Assembly (NCBI GenBank): GCA_905234855.1
Contig: CAJOIU010000008.1
Span: 19,769-83,768, forward strand
Origin: an uncultured Oscillospiraceae bacterium
GTDB lineage: Bacteria; Bacillota; Clostridia; Oscillospirales; Oscillospiraceae
DNA: 64,000 nt
Reading direction: 5' to 3'
In this document: one piece after another, positions 28,951-39,305 of the stretch
Layout: each line of letters begins with the position of its first letter
Numbering within the stretch: the stretch's first letter is position 1
Position numbers and translations under genes: made by a program
Notes under the pieces: model-generated
The model's input: only the letters and a program-made list of their open reading frames with translations
Told to the model about the DNA's origin: nothing
The model's database searches: none

Positions 28951-29637
28951 TTATCGGAAATACCCGAGCTTTTTCTCAAGCCCGGTCAGCAGCACGGTGA
29001 GAACGCCGGTGAACACGAGATAATAGATCGCCGTGAAAAACAGCGGCCAGATCGCGCCGGAGATTCCCTGCGAGCCCTTGAGGAAGGACTGACCCGCCCA
29101 GATGATCTCCTGCAGGGCGATGATGCGGGCAAGGGAGGTATCCTTCACCAGCGTGATGATCTCGTTCGACATGGGCGGCACGATGCGCTTGATGACCTGC
29201 AGAAGCGTGACCCGGAAGAATATCTGCCCGCGTGTCATGCCGAGAACGAGCCCGGCCTCCTGCTGGCCGACCGGCACGCTCTGGATGCCGCCGCGGTATA
29301 TCTCGGAGAAATAGCAGGCATAGTTCACGATGAACGCAATGGCCGAAGCGAGGAAACGTCCGGCCTCGCCGCTGCCCCAGACGTTGTTTCCCAGCACGAG
29401 GCCGGGGAAATAAAAGATGATGAGAAGCTGGATCATGAGCGGCGTGCCGCGCACGACCCACACGATGAACCGCATCACCAGACTGAGGGGCTTGAAGCGG
29501 GACATAGAGCCGAAGGCGATCAGAAGACCGAGCGGTATCGCCCCGATCAGCGTTATGGCAAAAAGCCGGAGCGTTTGAAGAAAGCCGACGTTCAGCGAGT
29601 GGAGCACGATCGGCAGCTGTTGTTGGAACAGTTCCAT
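28951..29637 (-). CDS. Amino-acid ABC transporter permease
   Basis: VWVVRGTPLMIQLLIIFY; EIYRGGIQSVPVGQQEAGLVLGMTRGQIFFRVTLLQ. Confidence 0.92.
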   Translation of the reverse strand: MELFQQQLPIVLHSLNVGFLQTLRLFAITLIGAIPLGLLIAFGSMSRFKPLSLVMRFIVWVVRGTPLMIQLLIIFYFPGLVLGNNVWGSGEAGRFLASAIAFIVNYACYFSEIYRGGIQSVPVGQQEAGLVLGMTRGQIFFRVTLLQVIKRIVPPMSNEIITLVKDTSLARIIALQEIIWAGQSFLKGSQGISGAIWPLFFTAIYYLVFTGVLTVLLTGLEKKLGYFR

Positions 29638-29672
29638 GGAGAAGACCTGCTTTCTCTGGGATATCGGGAGAA

Positions 29673-29703
29673 AAGCAGAGAGCGGGCGGGCCGCTCTCTG
29701 CTT
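29673..29703 (-). terminator. Intra-operon hairpin between substrate-binding protein and permease genes
   Basis: aagcagagagcgg-gcggg-ccgctctctgctt, T-run on minus strand. Confidence 0.65.
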
Positions 29704-29720
29704 GGGTTATCGGGAAGCTG

Positions 29721-30512
29721 TTACTGCGCGATGACGGAACCGGCGAGACCGTAGGTCTCGGCCAGAGAATCCATCGTGCCGTCGGCATAGGCTGCGGCAA
29801 AGTAGCTGTTGAGCGCGTCGGTCAGATCGGAGCCCTGACGGAAGGCGACGCCGTATTCCTCTTCGTTGAGGCTGAAGGTGTAGGTCAGATCGGCATAGCC
29901 GGTGCCCTCGCCGGTCATGGCATAGGCCATCAGCAGGTCGATTACGGCGGCGTCGGAGGTGTCGGCGGCGACCTCCATGAGGGCGTTGGCCTGCGTGGAG
30001 ACGGGCGTCGCGGTATAGCCGAGCTCGGCCACGGCGGCCTCGCCGGCGCTGCCTGCTTCCACCGCGAAGGTCAGGCCGGACATGCTCTCCACATCCGCAT
30101 ACTGATCGGCGTCAGCGGCAGGGATCACGATGACCTGCGCGTTGCGCATATAGGGCTTCGAGCAGCTCGCGGCGGCGGTGACCTCGTCGGTCAGCGTCAT
30201 GCCGTTCCAGATGCAGTCGATGCTCTTGTTGTTGAGCTCGAGGATCTTATTGTCCCAGTCGATCTCAATGAACTCGACATCCACGCCGAGGCTCTCGGCA
30301 AAGAGAGCGGCCAGATCGGCGTCGAAGCCGACCCATTCGCCGTCGGCGTTCTGATAATCCATCGGCTCGAAATCGGTGATGCCGACGACGAGCTTGCCCG
30401 CGGCCTTGACCGCATCGAGATCGCCGGCCGGGGAAGACGAGTCGGAGCCGCCGCAGGCGCACAGGGCGAAAACCATCATCGCGGCAAGCAGAAGTGCAAG
30501 AATCTTTTTCAT
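29721..30512 (-). CDS. Amino-acid ABC transporter substrate-binding lipoprotein
   Basis: Lipobox FALCACGGSDSS; KLVVGITDFEPMDYQNADGEWVGFDADLAALFAE. Confidence 0.92.
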   Translation of the reverse strand: MKKILALLLAAMMVFALCACGGSDSSSPAGDLDAVKAAGKLVVGITDFEPMDYQNADGEWVGFDADLAALFAESLGVDVEFIEIDWDNKILELNNKSIDCIWNGMTLTDEVTAAASCSKPYMRNAQVIVIPAADADQYADVESMSGLTFAVEAGSAGEAAVAELGYTATPVSTQANALMEVAADTSDAAVIDLLMAYAMTGEGTGYADLTYTFSLNEEEYGVAFRQGSDLTDALNSYFAAAYADGTMDSLAETYGLAGSVIAQ

Positions 30513-30686
30513 GATTTCCTCCTAGAGTTACAGTTCAATAATACGGTAGCATAGTACCACATTAACACGCTAAAATAAAGCATATTTTTCCTCTTGGATG
30601 GCTTTTTTTACATTTTGTTCACCTATGATGGGAATCTGGGGGTATAATTAGTCCAGATTCAACAAGAGAGAGGAAGTCGGTTGTTT

Positions 30687-31376
30687 ATGGTAAAAAAGGC
30701 GCTTGTGATCGAGGACGACGGGAATATTGCCGAGCTTCTGCGGCTATATCTGGAAAAGGACGGCTTTGAAGTGGAGCACGCCGCCGACGGCGGCAAGGGC
30801 GTGGAGCTTGCAAAGAGCTTTGAGCCGGACGTGATCCTGCTGGATATCATGCTGCCGGTGAAGGACGGCTGGCAGGTATGCCGGGAGGTGCGCGCGTTCT
30901 CCAAAACACCCATCGTGATGCTCACTGCCAAGGGCGAGACGACGGATAAGGTCGCGGGTCTGGAGATGGGCGCGGACGATTATGTGACGAAGCCCTTCGA
31001 GGTGCGGGAGCTGCTGGCTCGCGTCCACGCGGTCATGCGCCGCACCGGCGGCGAGTCCGAGCCTGCGGCGAAACGGCTGGAGTTCGATAAGCTCGTCATC
31101 AATCTGGACTCCTATGAGCTGGTGGTAAACGGCGCGCGGATCGACACCCCCCCGAAGGAGATGGAGCTTTTGTATCATCTCGCCTCCACGCCCAACCGGG
31201 TGTATACCCGCAACCAGCTTCTGGACGAGGTTTGGGGCTTCGATTATTTCGGCGACTCCCGGACGGTAGACGTGCATATCAAGCGCCTGCGGGAGAAGCT
31301 GGAGGGTGTTTCGGATCAATGGCGTCTCAAGACTGTTTGGGGCGTTGGCTATAAGTTCGAGGTCGGAGAAGCGTAA
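30687..31376 (+). CDS. OmpR/PhoB-family response regulator
   Basis: ALVIEDDGNIAELLRLYLEKDGFEVEHA, DVILLDIMLPVKDGW, C-terminal winged helix (VDVHIKRLREKLEG). Confidence 0.93.
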   Translation: MVKKALVIEDDGNIAELLRLYLEKDGFEVEHAADGGKGVELAKSFEPDVILLDIMLPVKDGWQVCREVRAFSKTPIVMLTAKGETTDKVAGLEMGADDYVTKPFEVRELLARVHAVMRRTGGESEPAAKRLEFDKLVINLDSYELVVNGARIDTPPKEMELLYHLASTPNRVYTRNQLLDEVWGFDYFGDSRTVDVHIKRLREKLEGVSDQWRLKTVWGVGYKFEVGEA

Positions 31377-31378
31377 GG

Positions 31379-32815
31379 GTGAAGCGAGGTATTTTTTTCA
31401 AAAACTTCCTCGTAACGGCCTGCATGTTCGCCATATGCTTCATCGTGTTCGGCATGACGATGCTGCTCATGGGGCGCGCTTTCCTCATCCGGGATCGGCA
31501 GGATAACCTTTTCAGCACGGCGGACGAGGTATCGCTGCTGGCGGGCGCAGTGTATCAGCAGAACGAGCTGAACAGTCTCGAGCTGCGCATGAGCCTTGCC
31601 GCCATCGCCCAATGCACGGGCGAGCATATCTTCATCTGCGACGAGGACGGCGTCATCATTACCAGCTCCGACACCTACCGCGTATCGCCCTATATCGGGC
31701 TGCGCATCGCGGAGGACGTGACGGCGCAGGTGGCGGAAACCGGGGTGTATGAAGAGGTCGGAACGCTGGGCGGACTGTATGACGCGCCGTATTATATCGT
31801 GGCGGAACAGATCCGGGAGCTTGACCGGGGCGAAACGGTGGGATATCTATTCGTGACCTACCCGGCGGGCGGCCTGCTGGAGGTTTGGAGCGGCTTCGTA
31901 ACGGCCTTTGTGGTGATCGCGCTCGGCGTGCTGGGGCTTGCGATCTGTTTCCAGTTTTTCTATTCCCGCCGCATGGCAAAGCCCCTGCGGGAGATGGCGG
32001 AGGCGGCCAACCGCTTTGCCCGGGGAGACTATTCCGCCCGGATCAGCCCCTATGAGGAGGCGGACGAGATCGGCACGCTCACGGAGGCTTTCAACGGCAT
32101 GGCCGAGAGCTTGGAGCTGAACGATTCCCGCCGACGGGATTTTGTCGCGAACGTCTCCCATGAGCTGCGCACCCCGATGACGACCATCGCGGGGTTTGCC
32201 GACGGACTGCTGGACGGCACCATTCCCCGAACGGAGGAGCGGAAGTATCTCGAAAAGATCTCGTCCGAAACGAAACGGCTCAGCCGTCTCGTGCGGACGA
32301 TGCTGGATATGTCCCGCCTGAGCGCCGGCGAGGCGGCGCAGCGGATGACACGGTTCGATCTGCGGGAAATGGTCGTGCAGACGGTGCTGGGCTTTGAAAA
32401 GCGCGTGGATCAGAAGCGTCTGTCCATGGCGCTGGATATGCCGGAGGACGAGATTTTTGTCCGCGGGGATGTGGACGCGCTGACCCGCGTGGTGTATAAT
32501 CTCGTGGACAATGCGATAAAATTTTCCGATGAGGGAACGGAGCTTTCCGTCAGCCTCTGGAAGGAAAACGGCAAAGCCTATACCTGCGTGCAGGATCGGG
32601 GGGCGACGATCCCCCGTTCGGAGCTGCCGCTCATCTTTGACCGCTTCCACAAGTCGGATCGCTCCCGCAGCATGGATCGGGACGGCGTCGGTCTCGGCCT
32701 GTATATGGTGCGGGAGATCATTGCCGCCCATGAGCAGGATATCTTCGTAACGAGCGAAAACGGCGTCACGGCCTTCACCTTCACGCTGGCGCTGGCAGAT
32801 GGTGAGGAAAAATAA
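31379..32815 (+). CDS. Sensor histidine kinase (HAMP, HisKA, HATPase)
   Basis: GTG start; H-box NVSHELRTPMTTIAGFADGLLDG; DGVGLGLYMVREI. Confidence 0.93.
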   Translation: MKRGIFFKNFLVTACMFAICFIVFGMTMLLMGRAFLIRDRQDNLFSTADEVSLLAGAVYQQNELNSLELRMSLAAIAQCTGEHIFICDEDGVIITSSDTYRVSPYIGLRIAEDVTAQVAETGVYEEVGTLGGLYDAPYYIVAEQIRELDRGETVGYLFVTYPAGGLLEVWSGFVTAFVVIALGVLGLAICFQFFYSRRMAKPLREMAEAANRFARGDYSARISPYEEADEIGTLTEAFNGMAESLELNDSRRRDFVANVSHELRTPMTTIAGFADGLLDGTIPRTEERKYLEKISSETKRLSRLVRTMLDMSRLSAGEAAQRMTRFDLREMVVQTVLGFEKRVDQKRLSMALDMPEDEIFVRGDVDALTRVVYNLVDNAIKFSDEGTELSVSLWKENGKAYTCVQDRGATIPRSELPLIFDRFHKSDRSRSMDRDGVGLGLYMVREIIAAHEQDIFVTSENGVTAFTFTLALADGEEK

Positions 32816-32953
32816 TTACAGAGCATTAATAAATATGGGAAACAGCGCAAAATAGGCTGTAGAAATACAAACGATTCGTTAATATTCACATATTGTTTAC
32901 ATTTTCACATCGAGTTGGCGTTATACTCGATTTGACCGCAAGGAGGATTCGAT

Positions 32954-34342
32954 ATGCCGGAAAAGGAAATGCCTCGGCCGGAGGACTGGTACCCCAGAGG
33001 AGCTCCGGCTTTGAAGGACATGGATCAATGGTATGGAGGGTCGTCCGAAACGGTTGGCTCCGGGTCGGCGGATGCGGGTTGTTCCACACATAATCCTCCC
33101 CCCCGCGCCGCCGGCTTTTCGGAGACAACCGATAAAAAGAGACGGAGAACGAAGATCCTTTCGCTCTCCGTCTGCGCACTTGTTTTTATCTGCGCCGTTT
33201 TGATGGTGATCGGCAAGGCGGTGGATCGCCTGCGGGAGGAGTCTCTGTCCGATCGGGAGCCGTCGCCTCAGGTGACGGAACCCTCGTTGCCGGAAAGAGA
33301 GAACGACTATGAGGATTTCCGGGACTATTTCGCGGCGTATTACACGGAATCGGACGAGATCGAGATTCCGGCGGCGCCGGTGGGCGGCGGCCGGACGCTG
33401 ACGCTGTATCCGCAGGAGGGACAGCCGCTTTCGCTGCAGGAGATCTATGAGCGCGTCAGTCCGGCCATCGTGGGCATCACGGCATGGCGGGACGGAAAAA
33501 AGTATAGCTGGGGCACCGGCGTGGTTTTTACGCAGGACGGATATATCGTCACGAATACACATATCATCGCGGGAACGGATGCTGTGACCGTGACGTTCCC
33601 CGATCATGAGGAGCATACCGCGCTGCTGGTGGGCGCGGACAGCGCCAGCGACATTGCCGTGCTGAAAATGGATGGGGAGGGCTATCCCTTCGCCCGCTTC
33701 GGTGATTCGAGCGGTCTGCGGGTGGGAGACGCGGTGGCGGCCATTGGCAATCCCCTCGGCGAGGAATACGCCGGGACGATGACGAACGGCATCGTCTCCG
33801 CCATCAACCGCAGCGTGACGAACAACGGCCATGCCATGACGCTCCTGCAGACGAACGCCGCCCTCAACGAGGGCAACTCCGGCGGCCCCCTCGTCAATGA
33901 ATACGGGCAGGTGATCGGCATCACCAATATGAAGATCATGTCCGTATATTATTCCACGGTGGAGGGGATCGGCTTTGCGATCCCGTCGGTCGTCGTCAAG
34001 CAGATCGCCGACCAGCTCATGGAAAACGGCATAGTGCTCGGACTGCCCACCATCGGCATCGTGGCGGGCTCCGTCAGCAGCGAGGCCATGGAGAACTACG
34101 GCCTGCCGGCGGGACTGTATGTCTACAGCGTGAGCGAAGGCTCCGACGCCTTGAAGCAAGGACTTTCGGAGGGGGATATCATCCTGCGGGTGAACGGAAC
34201 GCCGGTGGAAACCGTTGCGGAGGTGAACGCCATCAAGGACGGTCTGTCCGTCGGCGATACGCTGACGCTGACTGTCTTCCGGGACGGCGAGTCCTTCGAG
34301 ATGGATATCATCCTCGTCGATAAGAGCGTGATACAGGACTGA
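32954..34342 (+). CDS. HtrA/DegP-like S1C serine protease with PDZ domain
   Basis: [60 protein letters not shown]. Confidence 0.92.
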   Translation: MPEKEMPRPEDWYPRGAPALKDMDQWYGGSSETVGSGSADAGCSTHNPPPRAAGFSETTDKKRRRTKILSLSVCALVFICAVLMVIGKAVDRLREESLSDREPSPQVTEPSLPERENDYEDFRDYFAAYYTESDEIEIPAAPVGGGRTLTLYPQEGQPLSLQEIYERVSPAIVGITAWRDGKKYSWGTGVVFTQDGYIVTNTHIIAGTDAVTVTFPDHEEHTALLVGADSASDIAVLKMDGEGYPFARFGDSSGLRVGDAVAAIGNPLGEEYAGTMTNGIVSAINRSVTNNGHAMTLLQTNAALNEGNSGGPLVNEYGQVIGITNMKIMSVYYSTVEGIGFAIPSVVVKQIADQLMENGIVLGLPTIGIVAGSVSSEAMENYGLPAGLYVYSVSEGSDALKQGLSEGDIILRVNGTPVETVAEVNAIKDGLSVGDTLTLTVFRDGESFEMDIILVDKSVIQD

Positions 34343-34361
34343 AAAGGCCTCATAGAAAAGA

Positions 34362-34391
34362 AACAGGCGGAACCGATCGGTTCCGCCTGTT
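34362..34391. terminator. Terminator between convergent genes
   Basis: aacaggcggaacc-gatc-ggttccgcctgtt. Confidence 0.75.
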
Positions 34392-34412
34392 GTTTTCAAA
34401 GGGGGTAGGTTA

Positions 34413-35672
34413 TCAGCACTTCTCCCAGATCGTGGCAACGCCCATGCCGCCGCCGATGCAGAGGGTCGCAAGACCCTTCTTCGCCTCGGGACGCTTGAGC
34501 ATCTCGTGGATCAGGGTGACGATGATGCGGGCGCCGGAAGCGCCGACGGGGTGACCGATGGACAGCGCACCGCCGTTCACGTTCACCTTGCTCATATCAA
34601 AGCCGAGCTCGCGAGCCACGGCGATGGACTGAGCGGCAAAGGCCTCGTTGGCCTCGATGAGGTCGATATCGTCGATGGTGAGACCGGCCTTCGCCAGCGC
34701 GTTGCGGGAGGCGGGCACGGGGCCGACGCCCATGATCTTGGGATCAACGCCGCCCTGACCGTAGGAAACGAGCTTCGCCATGGGCTTGAGGCCGTACTTC
34801 TCGACCGCCTCGGCGCTGGCGAGGATGATGGCTGCCGCGCCGTCGTTGATGCCGGAAGCGTTGCCGGCGGTGACGCGCTGCTGGCCGAAATCCGCCTGCG
34901 GCTCCTTGCGGGCGTGAGCCTCGAAGGTGTCGACGATCTTATCGGCGCTGTTGTCGGAGCTGACGGGGAACGCGCCGCGCAGCTTGGCAAGGCTCTCGGC
35001 GGAGGTATCGTTCTTGGGGAACTCGTCGACCTTGAACTCGACCATCTGCTTTTTGACCTTCACCATGACGGGAACGATCTCGTCGTCGAAGCGGCCGGAG
35101 GCCTGCGCGGCGGCAGTCTTCTGCTGGCTGGAGAGAGCGAAAGCGTCCAGATCCTCGCGGGTGATGCCCCAAATATCGCAAATGTTCTCAGCGGTGGTGC
35201 CCATGTGGTAGTTGTTGAAAGCGTCCCACAGGCCGTCGTTTACCATGGTATCGACCATGGTGGTGTTGAACATGCGGGCGCCGCCACGGGCGGCGGGCAT
35301 GGCATAAGGAGCCATCGTCATGTTCTCAGCGCCGCCGGCCACAACGATGTTGGCGTCGCCGGAGGCAATGGCGCGAGCCGCCTCAATGACGGACTTCATG
35401 CCGGAGCCACAGACCATGCCCACCGTGTAGGCGGGAACGGAGAAGGGCAGACCGGCCTTGATGCCCACCTGACGGGCGGGGTTCTGGCCCTGATTCGCGG
35501 TGAGGATGCAGCCGAACATCAGCTCGTCCACCGCGTCGGCGGGGACATTGCCGCGCTTGAGTGCTTCCTTCACGACAACAGCGCCGAGATCGGAAGCGGG
35601 GGTGTTCGCGAGGGTACCCTGAAACTTGCCGACAGCGGTACGGCAGCAGGATACCAGATAGATATCTTTCAT
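34413..35672 (-). CDS. Acetyl-CoA C-acetyltransferase (thiolase)
   Basis: [56 protein letters not shown]. Confidence 0.93.
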   Translation of the reverse strand: MKDIYLVSCCRTAVGKFQGTLANTPASDLGAVVVKEALKRGNVPADAVDELMFGCILTANQGQNPARQVGIKAGLPFSVPAYTVGMVCGSGMKSVIEAARAIASGDANIVVAGGAENMTMAPYAMPAARGGARMFNTTMVDTMVNDGLWDAFNNYHMGTTAENICDIWGITREDLDAFALSSQQKTAAAQASGRFDDEIVPVMVKVKKQMVEFKVDEFPKNDTSAESLAKLRGAFPVSSDNSADKIVDTFEAHARKEPQADFGQQRVTAGNASGINDGAAAIILASAEAVEKYGLKPMAKLVSYGQGGVDPKIMGVGPVPASRNALAKAGLTIDDIDLIEANEAFAAQSIAVARELGFDMSKVNVNGGALSIGHPVGASGARIIVTLIHEMLKRPEAKKGLATLCIGGGMGVATIWEKC

Positions 35673-35893
35673 GGGACGGTACCTCCTAAAAAATGATGGC
35701 TCCGCGCAGGAGCTGGATTCAATAAAACGCTAGTATAAGTATAGTACAATATATCGGGAAAAGCAAGGTTTTTTGCGGACGGACGCATGTCGAAAAACAG
35801 AAGCTTCGGTTGATGGATTCTGTGAGATGTTGTTGATTATAACGCGGGATTATGATATGATTTCGATAAGAAATGAATTGGGAGATCATCTGC

Positions 35894-36490
35894 ATGAAGC
35901 GAAGGATAGGAATGATATGGCTGCTGGCAGGAATGCTGGCGCTGGCTGCCTGCGGGAAGAGCGCCCCGGCGGAGGTGCCTGAGGCAACACCGCCGACGGC
36001 GCCGAACGTCATGTCCGCGGCGCAGGCCTCGGACGAGGCGGCAGTGAGAGCGAGCGGGGAAGCAGCCGGGGAGCCGGGCGAGAGAGCCACGGAGGAGCCG
36101 ACATCGGAAGCCGCGCCGCGTCCCACGCCTGTTCTGACCCCTACGCCTGTTCCGATCCCTACGCCCAGTCCGACGCCTGTTCCCACGCCGGAGCCTACCG
36201 CAACGCCCGTGCCGCTGATACCCGGCACCTATACCGGCTCGGACGGCAGCGTTCTGAAGATTTCAGCCGATGGGACATGCACCTATGAATCGCTGGTTTC
36301 CGGCACGGTGAACGGCAAGGCCATGAGCGGGCGGCTCACCTTCCACGGCACGGTGAGCGAGGGCGTTTTCACGTTTACGAAGGTCACCTATTTCGGCCTC
36401 GACCTCACCGAGATCGCCCTGTCCTCCGGCTATACGGCGGATTACTGGGAGATGGCCGCGGGGATCATTTATGCCGACGCGATCTCGTGA
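35894..36490 (+). CDS. Small predicted lipoprotein with Pro/Thr-rich linker
   Basis: Lipobox LALAACGKS; PTPVLTPTPVPIPTPSPTPVPTPEPTATPVP. Confidence 0.65.
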   Translation: MKRRIGMIWLLAGMLALAACGKSAPAEVPEATPPTAPNVMSAAQASDEAAVRASGEAAGEPGERATEEPTSEAAPRPTPVLTPTPVPIPTPSPTPVPTPEPTATPVPLIPGTYTGSDGSVLKISADGTCTYESLVSGTVNGKAMSGRLTFHGTVSEGVFTFTKVTYFGLDLTEIALSSGYTADYWEMAAGIIYADAIS

Positions 36491-36595
36491 ACTGAACGCA
36501 GAAAATTAAAAGAATAACATAGCACTGGCGTGTTGCATTCGATGCGGCAGGGTGTTATGATAGGAAAAATCTCTAAACACAGGAGCGGAAAAGCT

Positions 36596-37699
36596 ATGCG
36601 ATTCAAGGCTTTCCTAAAACGCAAGAATATCGAGATATCCGTGAAGCGCTATCTGGTGGACGCGCTCGGCGCGATGGCGCAGGGTCTGTTCTGCACGCTG
36701 CTGATCGGCACGATCCTCAATACCCTCGGCGCGCAATGCCATATCGGGTTTCTGACCGCCACGGTAGCGACGGTGAACGGCGCGGATTACACGATCGGTG
36801 GGCTGGCCTCGGCCATGGTCGGCCCAGCTATGGCCGTGGCCATCGGCTATGCCCTGCAGGCGCCTCCGCTGGTGCTGTTCTCGCTTATCCCCGTAGGCAT
36901 CGCCACGAATGCACTCGGAGGCGCGGGCGGCCCTCTCGCCGTGCTGGTGGTGGCCATCATCGCGGCGGAGTTCGGCAAAGCCGTGTCGAAGGAGACGAAG
37001 GTCGATATCCTCGTAACGCCTCTCGTCACGATCCTCATCGGCATCGGCGTGGCGTATCTCATCGCTGCGCCCATCGGCAAGGCCGCGAGCTGGTGCGGCA
37101 AGCTCATTATGCTGGCGACGGAGCTGCAGCCGTTCTGGATGGGCATACTCGTCTCCGTTATCGTCGGCATCTTGCTGACGCTGCCGGTGTCCTCTGCGGC
37201 GATTTGCGCGGCGCTGTCACTCACCGGCCTTGCGGGCGGCGCGGCTGTGGCTGGCTGCTGTGCGAATATGGTGGGCTTCGCGGTGATGTCCTTCCGTGAG
37301 AACCGTTGGGGCGGCCTCGTGAGTCAGGGGCTTGGCACGTCGATGCTCCAAATGGGCAATATCATCAAAAACCCGCGGATCTGGCTGCCTGCCATCGTGA
37401 CGAGCGCCATTACGGGGCCGATCGCCACCTGCGTGTTCCATCTGCAGATGAACGGCGCTGCGGTGAATTCCGGCATGGGTACCTGCGGTCTGTGCGGTCC
37501 CATCGGCGTATGGACGGGCTGGGTCACTCCCTCGGAGGCTGCCATTGCAAACGGCGCTTCCGCCATCGTACCCACGGCCTTCGACTGGATCGGCCTCGTG
37601 CTGGTATGCGTCGTGCTGCCCGCGGTCATCTGCTGGGCGCTCGGCCTCGTATGCCGGAAGCTCGGTTGGATCAAGGAAGGCGACCTTACGCTGGAGTGA
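36596..37699 (+). CDS. PTS_EIIC-like multi-TM membrane transporter
   Basis: ISVKRYLVDALGAMAQGLFCTLLIGTILNTLG; GTCGLCGPIGVWTGW; multiple TM helices. Confidence 0.7.
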   Translation: MRFKAFLKRKNIEISVKRYLVDALGAMAQGLFCTLLIGTILNTLGAQCHIGFLTATVATVNGADYTIGGLASAMVGPAMAVAIGYALQAPPLVLFSLIPVGIATNALGGAGGPLAVLVVAIIAAEFGKAVSKETKVDILVTPLVTILIGIGVAYLIAAPIGKAASWCGKLIMLATELQPFWMGILVSVIVGILLTLPVSSAAICAALSLTGLAGGAAVAGCCANMVGFAVMSFRENRWGGLVSQGLGTSMLQMGNIIKNPRIWLPAIVTSAITGPIATCVFHLQMNGAAVNSGMGTCGLCGPIGVWTGWVTPSEAAIANGASAIVPTAFDWIGLVLVCVVLPAVICWALGLVCRKLGWIKEGDLTLE

Positions 37700-37715
37700 T
37701 CGGAAAAAAAGGGAT

Positions 37716-37746
37716 CGAAGCCGGAGCGGATGCGTCTCCGGCTTCG
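37716..37746 (+). terminator. Hairpin after the PTS_EIIC-like gene
   Basis: cgaagccggag-cggatgcgt-ctccggcttcg. Confidence 0.5.
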
Positions 37747-37770
37747 GAATAACATAGAGGGAGATATCCG

Positions 37771-38691
37771 ATGGATTGGCTGGAAGTGTCCGTGGATGCC
37801 CACGGTGCCCCGGAGGCGCTTTGTGAGCGGCTCGCAGCGCTGGGGGCGGAGTCCTTCGTCATTGAGGACGAGCGCGATTTTCAAAGCTTTCTGGAAAACA
37901 ATACGCAATATTGGGATTTCGTTGACGACAAGCTGACGGCGGATTTCCAAGGCGCAAGCCGGGTGAAATTCTGGGTCGCGGATGATGCGGAAGGCCTTGC
38001 GGTCATTGCGCGGGTGCGGGAGGCCGGGCTCTGGCCGGAACTGAAGCGCGTGCGGGACGCCGACTGGGAGAACAACTGGCGGGAATATTATAAGCCCGTG
38101 GAGATCGGCCAAAGGCTCGTCATCGTTCCCGAATGGGAGGAATACGGCGGCGACCGTATCCCTGTTCGGCTCGATCCCGGGCTGCTATTCGGCACCGGCG
38201 ATCATCCCACGACGAAGATGTGCCTTGCCGCGGTGGAGGAATTTGCCGCGCCGGGCGGACGCGTCCTCGATATCGGCTGCGGCAGCGGTATCCTTGGCAT
38301 TGCCGCGGCGGTGCTGGGTTGCGCGGACGTCACCGCCGCTGATGTGGATGAAAAAGCGCCGGAGATCGTGGACGCGAACGCGGCGCTGAACGGCGTGGAG
38401 GACAAATTCACCGTGTTCGTTGGGGATGTGATCGCGGACGGCCGCCTGCGGAAAAAGCTTGGCGGGGGCTATGGCCTCGTTCTGGCGAATATCGTGGCGG
38501 ACGTCATCATTCCGCTGGCGCCGTATGTGTCCGAGTTTATGGCGGAGGACGGCTTATTCGTCTGCTCCGGCATCATCGACGGGCGTGAGGGCGACGTGGC
38601 AGCTGCGCTGGAGGCGGCGGGACTTCGCATCCTGCGGCATGAGCATATGGACGAATGGCATTGTTATATCTGTTCGGGGAGAGTAAAATGA
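37771..38691 (+). CDS. prmA: Ribosomal protein L11 methyltransferase
   Basis: LDPGLLFGTGDHPTTKMCLAAVEE; VLDIGCGSGILGIAAAVLG; LANIVADVIIPLAPYV. Confidence 0.95.
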   Translation: MDWLEVSVDAHGAPEALCERLAALGAESFVIEDERDFQSFLENNTQYWDFVDDKLTADFQGASRVKFWVADDAEGLAVIARVREAGLWPELKRVRDADWENNWREYYKPVEIGQRLVIVPEWEEYGGDRIPVRLDPGLLFGTGDHPTTKMCLAAVEEFAAPGGRVLDIGCGSGILGIAAAVLGCADVTAADVDEKAPEIVDANAALNGVEDKFTVFVGDVIADGRLRKKLGGGYGLVLANIVADVIIPLAPYVSEFMAEDGLFVCSGIIDGREGDVAAALEAAGLRILRHEHMDEWHCYICSGRVK

Positions 38692-38954
38692 AAATCAAGC
38701 CTGAATTCTTTATCTCCTACGACGAGGACGACATCTGCATCCTCCGCCGGGAAGCGGACGGCTCCGCGCGGGAGGTCTCGCCCATCAGCGCCTCGGCGGC
38801 GATGGCATGGGAGTGCATCGAGCGGGGCATGACCCGGGAGGCGATGATTGAGGCGATCATAACCGAATTCGGCGGCGCCGATCCTGAACAGGTGACAGCG
38901 GATCTCGACGCGCTGACCGCGCAGCTTCTCACCCTCGGTTACGCGGAGGAATAA
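38688..38954 (+). CDS. PqqD-family protein
   Basis: 88 aa; VSPISASAAMAWECIERGMTREAMIEAIITEFGGADPEQVTADLDALTAQLLTLGYAEE; overlaps prmA stop. Confidence 0.7.
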   Translation: MKIKPEFFISYDEDDICILRREADGSAREVSPISASAAMAWECIERGMTREAMIEAIITEFGGADPEQVTADLDALTAQLLTLGYAEE

Positions 38955-38956
38955 CT

Positions 38957-38998
38957 CCAAACGCGTCCGGCGGAGGTTCCTTCGCCGGACGCGTTTGG
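38957..38998 (+). terminator. Terminator after prmA-pqqD
   Basis: ccaaacgcgtccggcg ... cgccggacgcgtttgg. Confidence 0.7.
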
Positions 38999-39266
38999 AT
39001 TCGCTATTGAAAACCGCGGGAAAACGCGGTATACTTTCCTAAAAACCGCCGTCATGCGAAAGGAGCGGACTATGCTGATCAAATGCCTGCCTGTGGGAAT
39101 GATCGAGGCCAACTGCTATATCGTTACGGACGAGGACACGCTCGAATGCGCCGTGATCGATCCGGGAGACGAGTCGAATACCATATTGAATTACATCGAG
39201 TCCAATCACCTAAAGGTGAAATATATTTTCCTCACGCACGGCCATTTCGACCATGTGATGGCCTGC
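38997..39266 (+). repeat. Direct repeat copy A: upstream region plus first 65 codons of an MBL-fold hydrolase
   Basis: Aligns with 40411-40678; 190/195 coding nt identical from the ATG. Confidence 0.95.
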
Positions 39267-39305
39267 ACCGGCGATATCTGCGGCCGGGGGGCGTCGCCGG
39301 GATAG
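39072..39305 (+). pseudogene. Truncated 5' copy of MBL-fold hydrolase
   Basis: MLIKCLPVGMIEANCYIVTDEDTLECAVIDPGDESNTILNYIESNHLKVKYIFLTHGHFDHVMAC then unrelated sequence and stop; lacks the rest of the fold. Confidence 0.85.

Noticed and set aside
39002-39034. The gctattgaaaaccgcgggaaaacgcggtatac motif as an independent dispersed repeat
   Set aside because: Its second copy (40417-40449) is part of the larger MBL-locus direct repeat; other similar strings in the window are too short to be meaningful.
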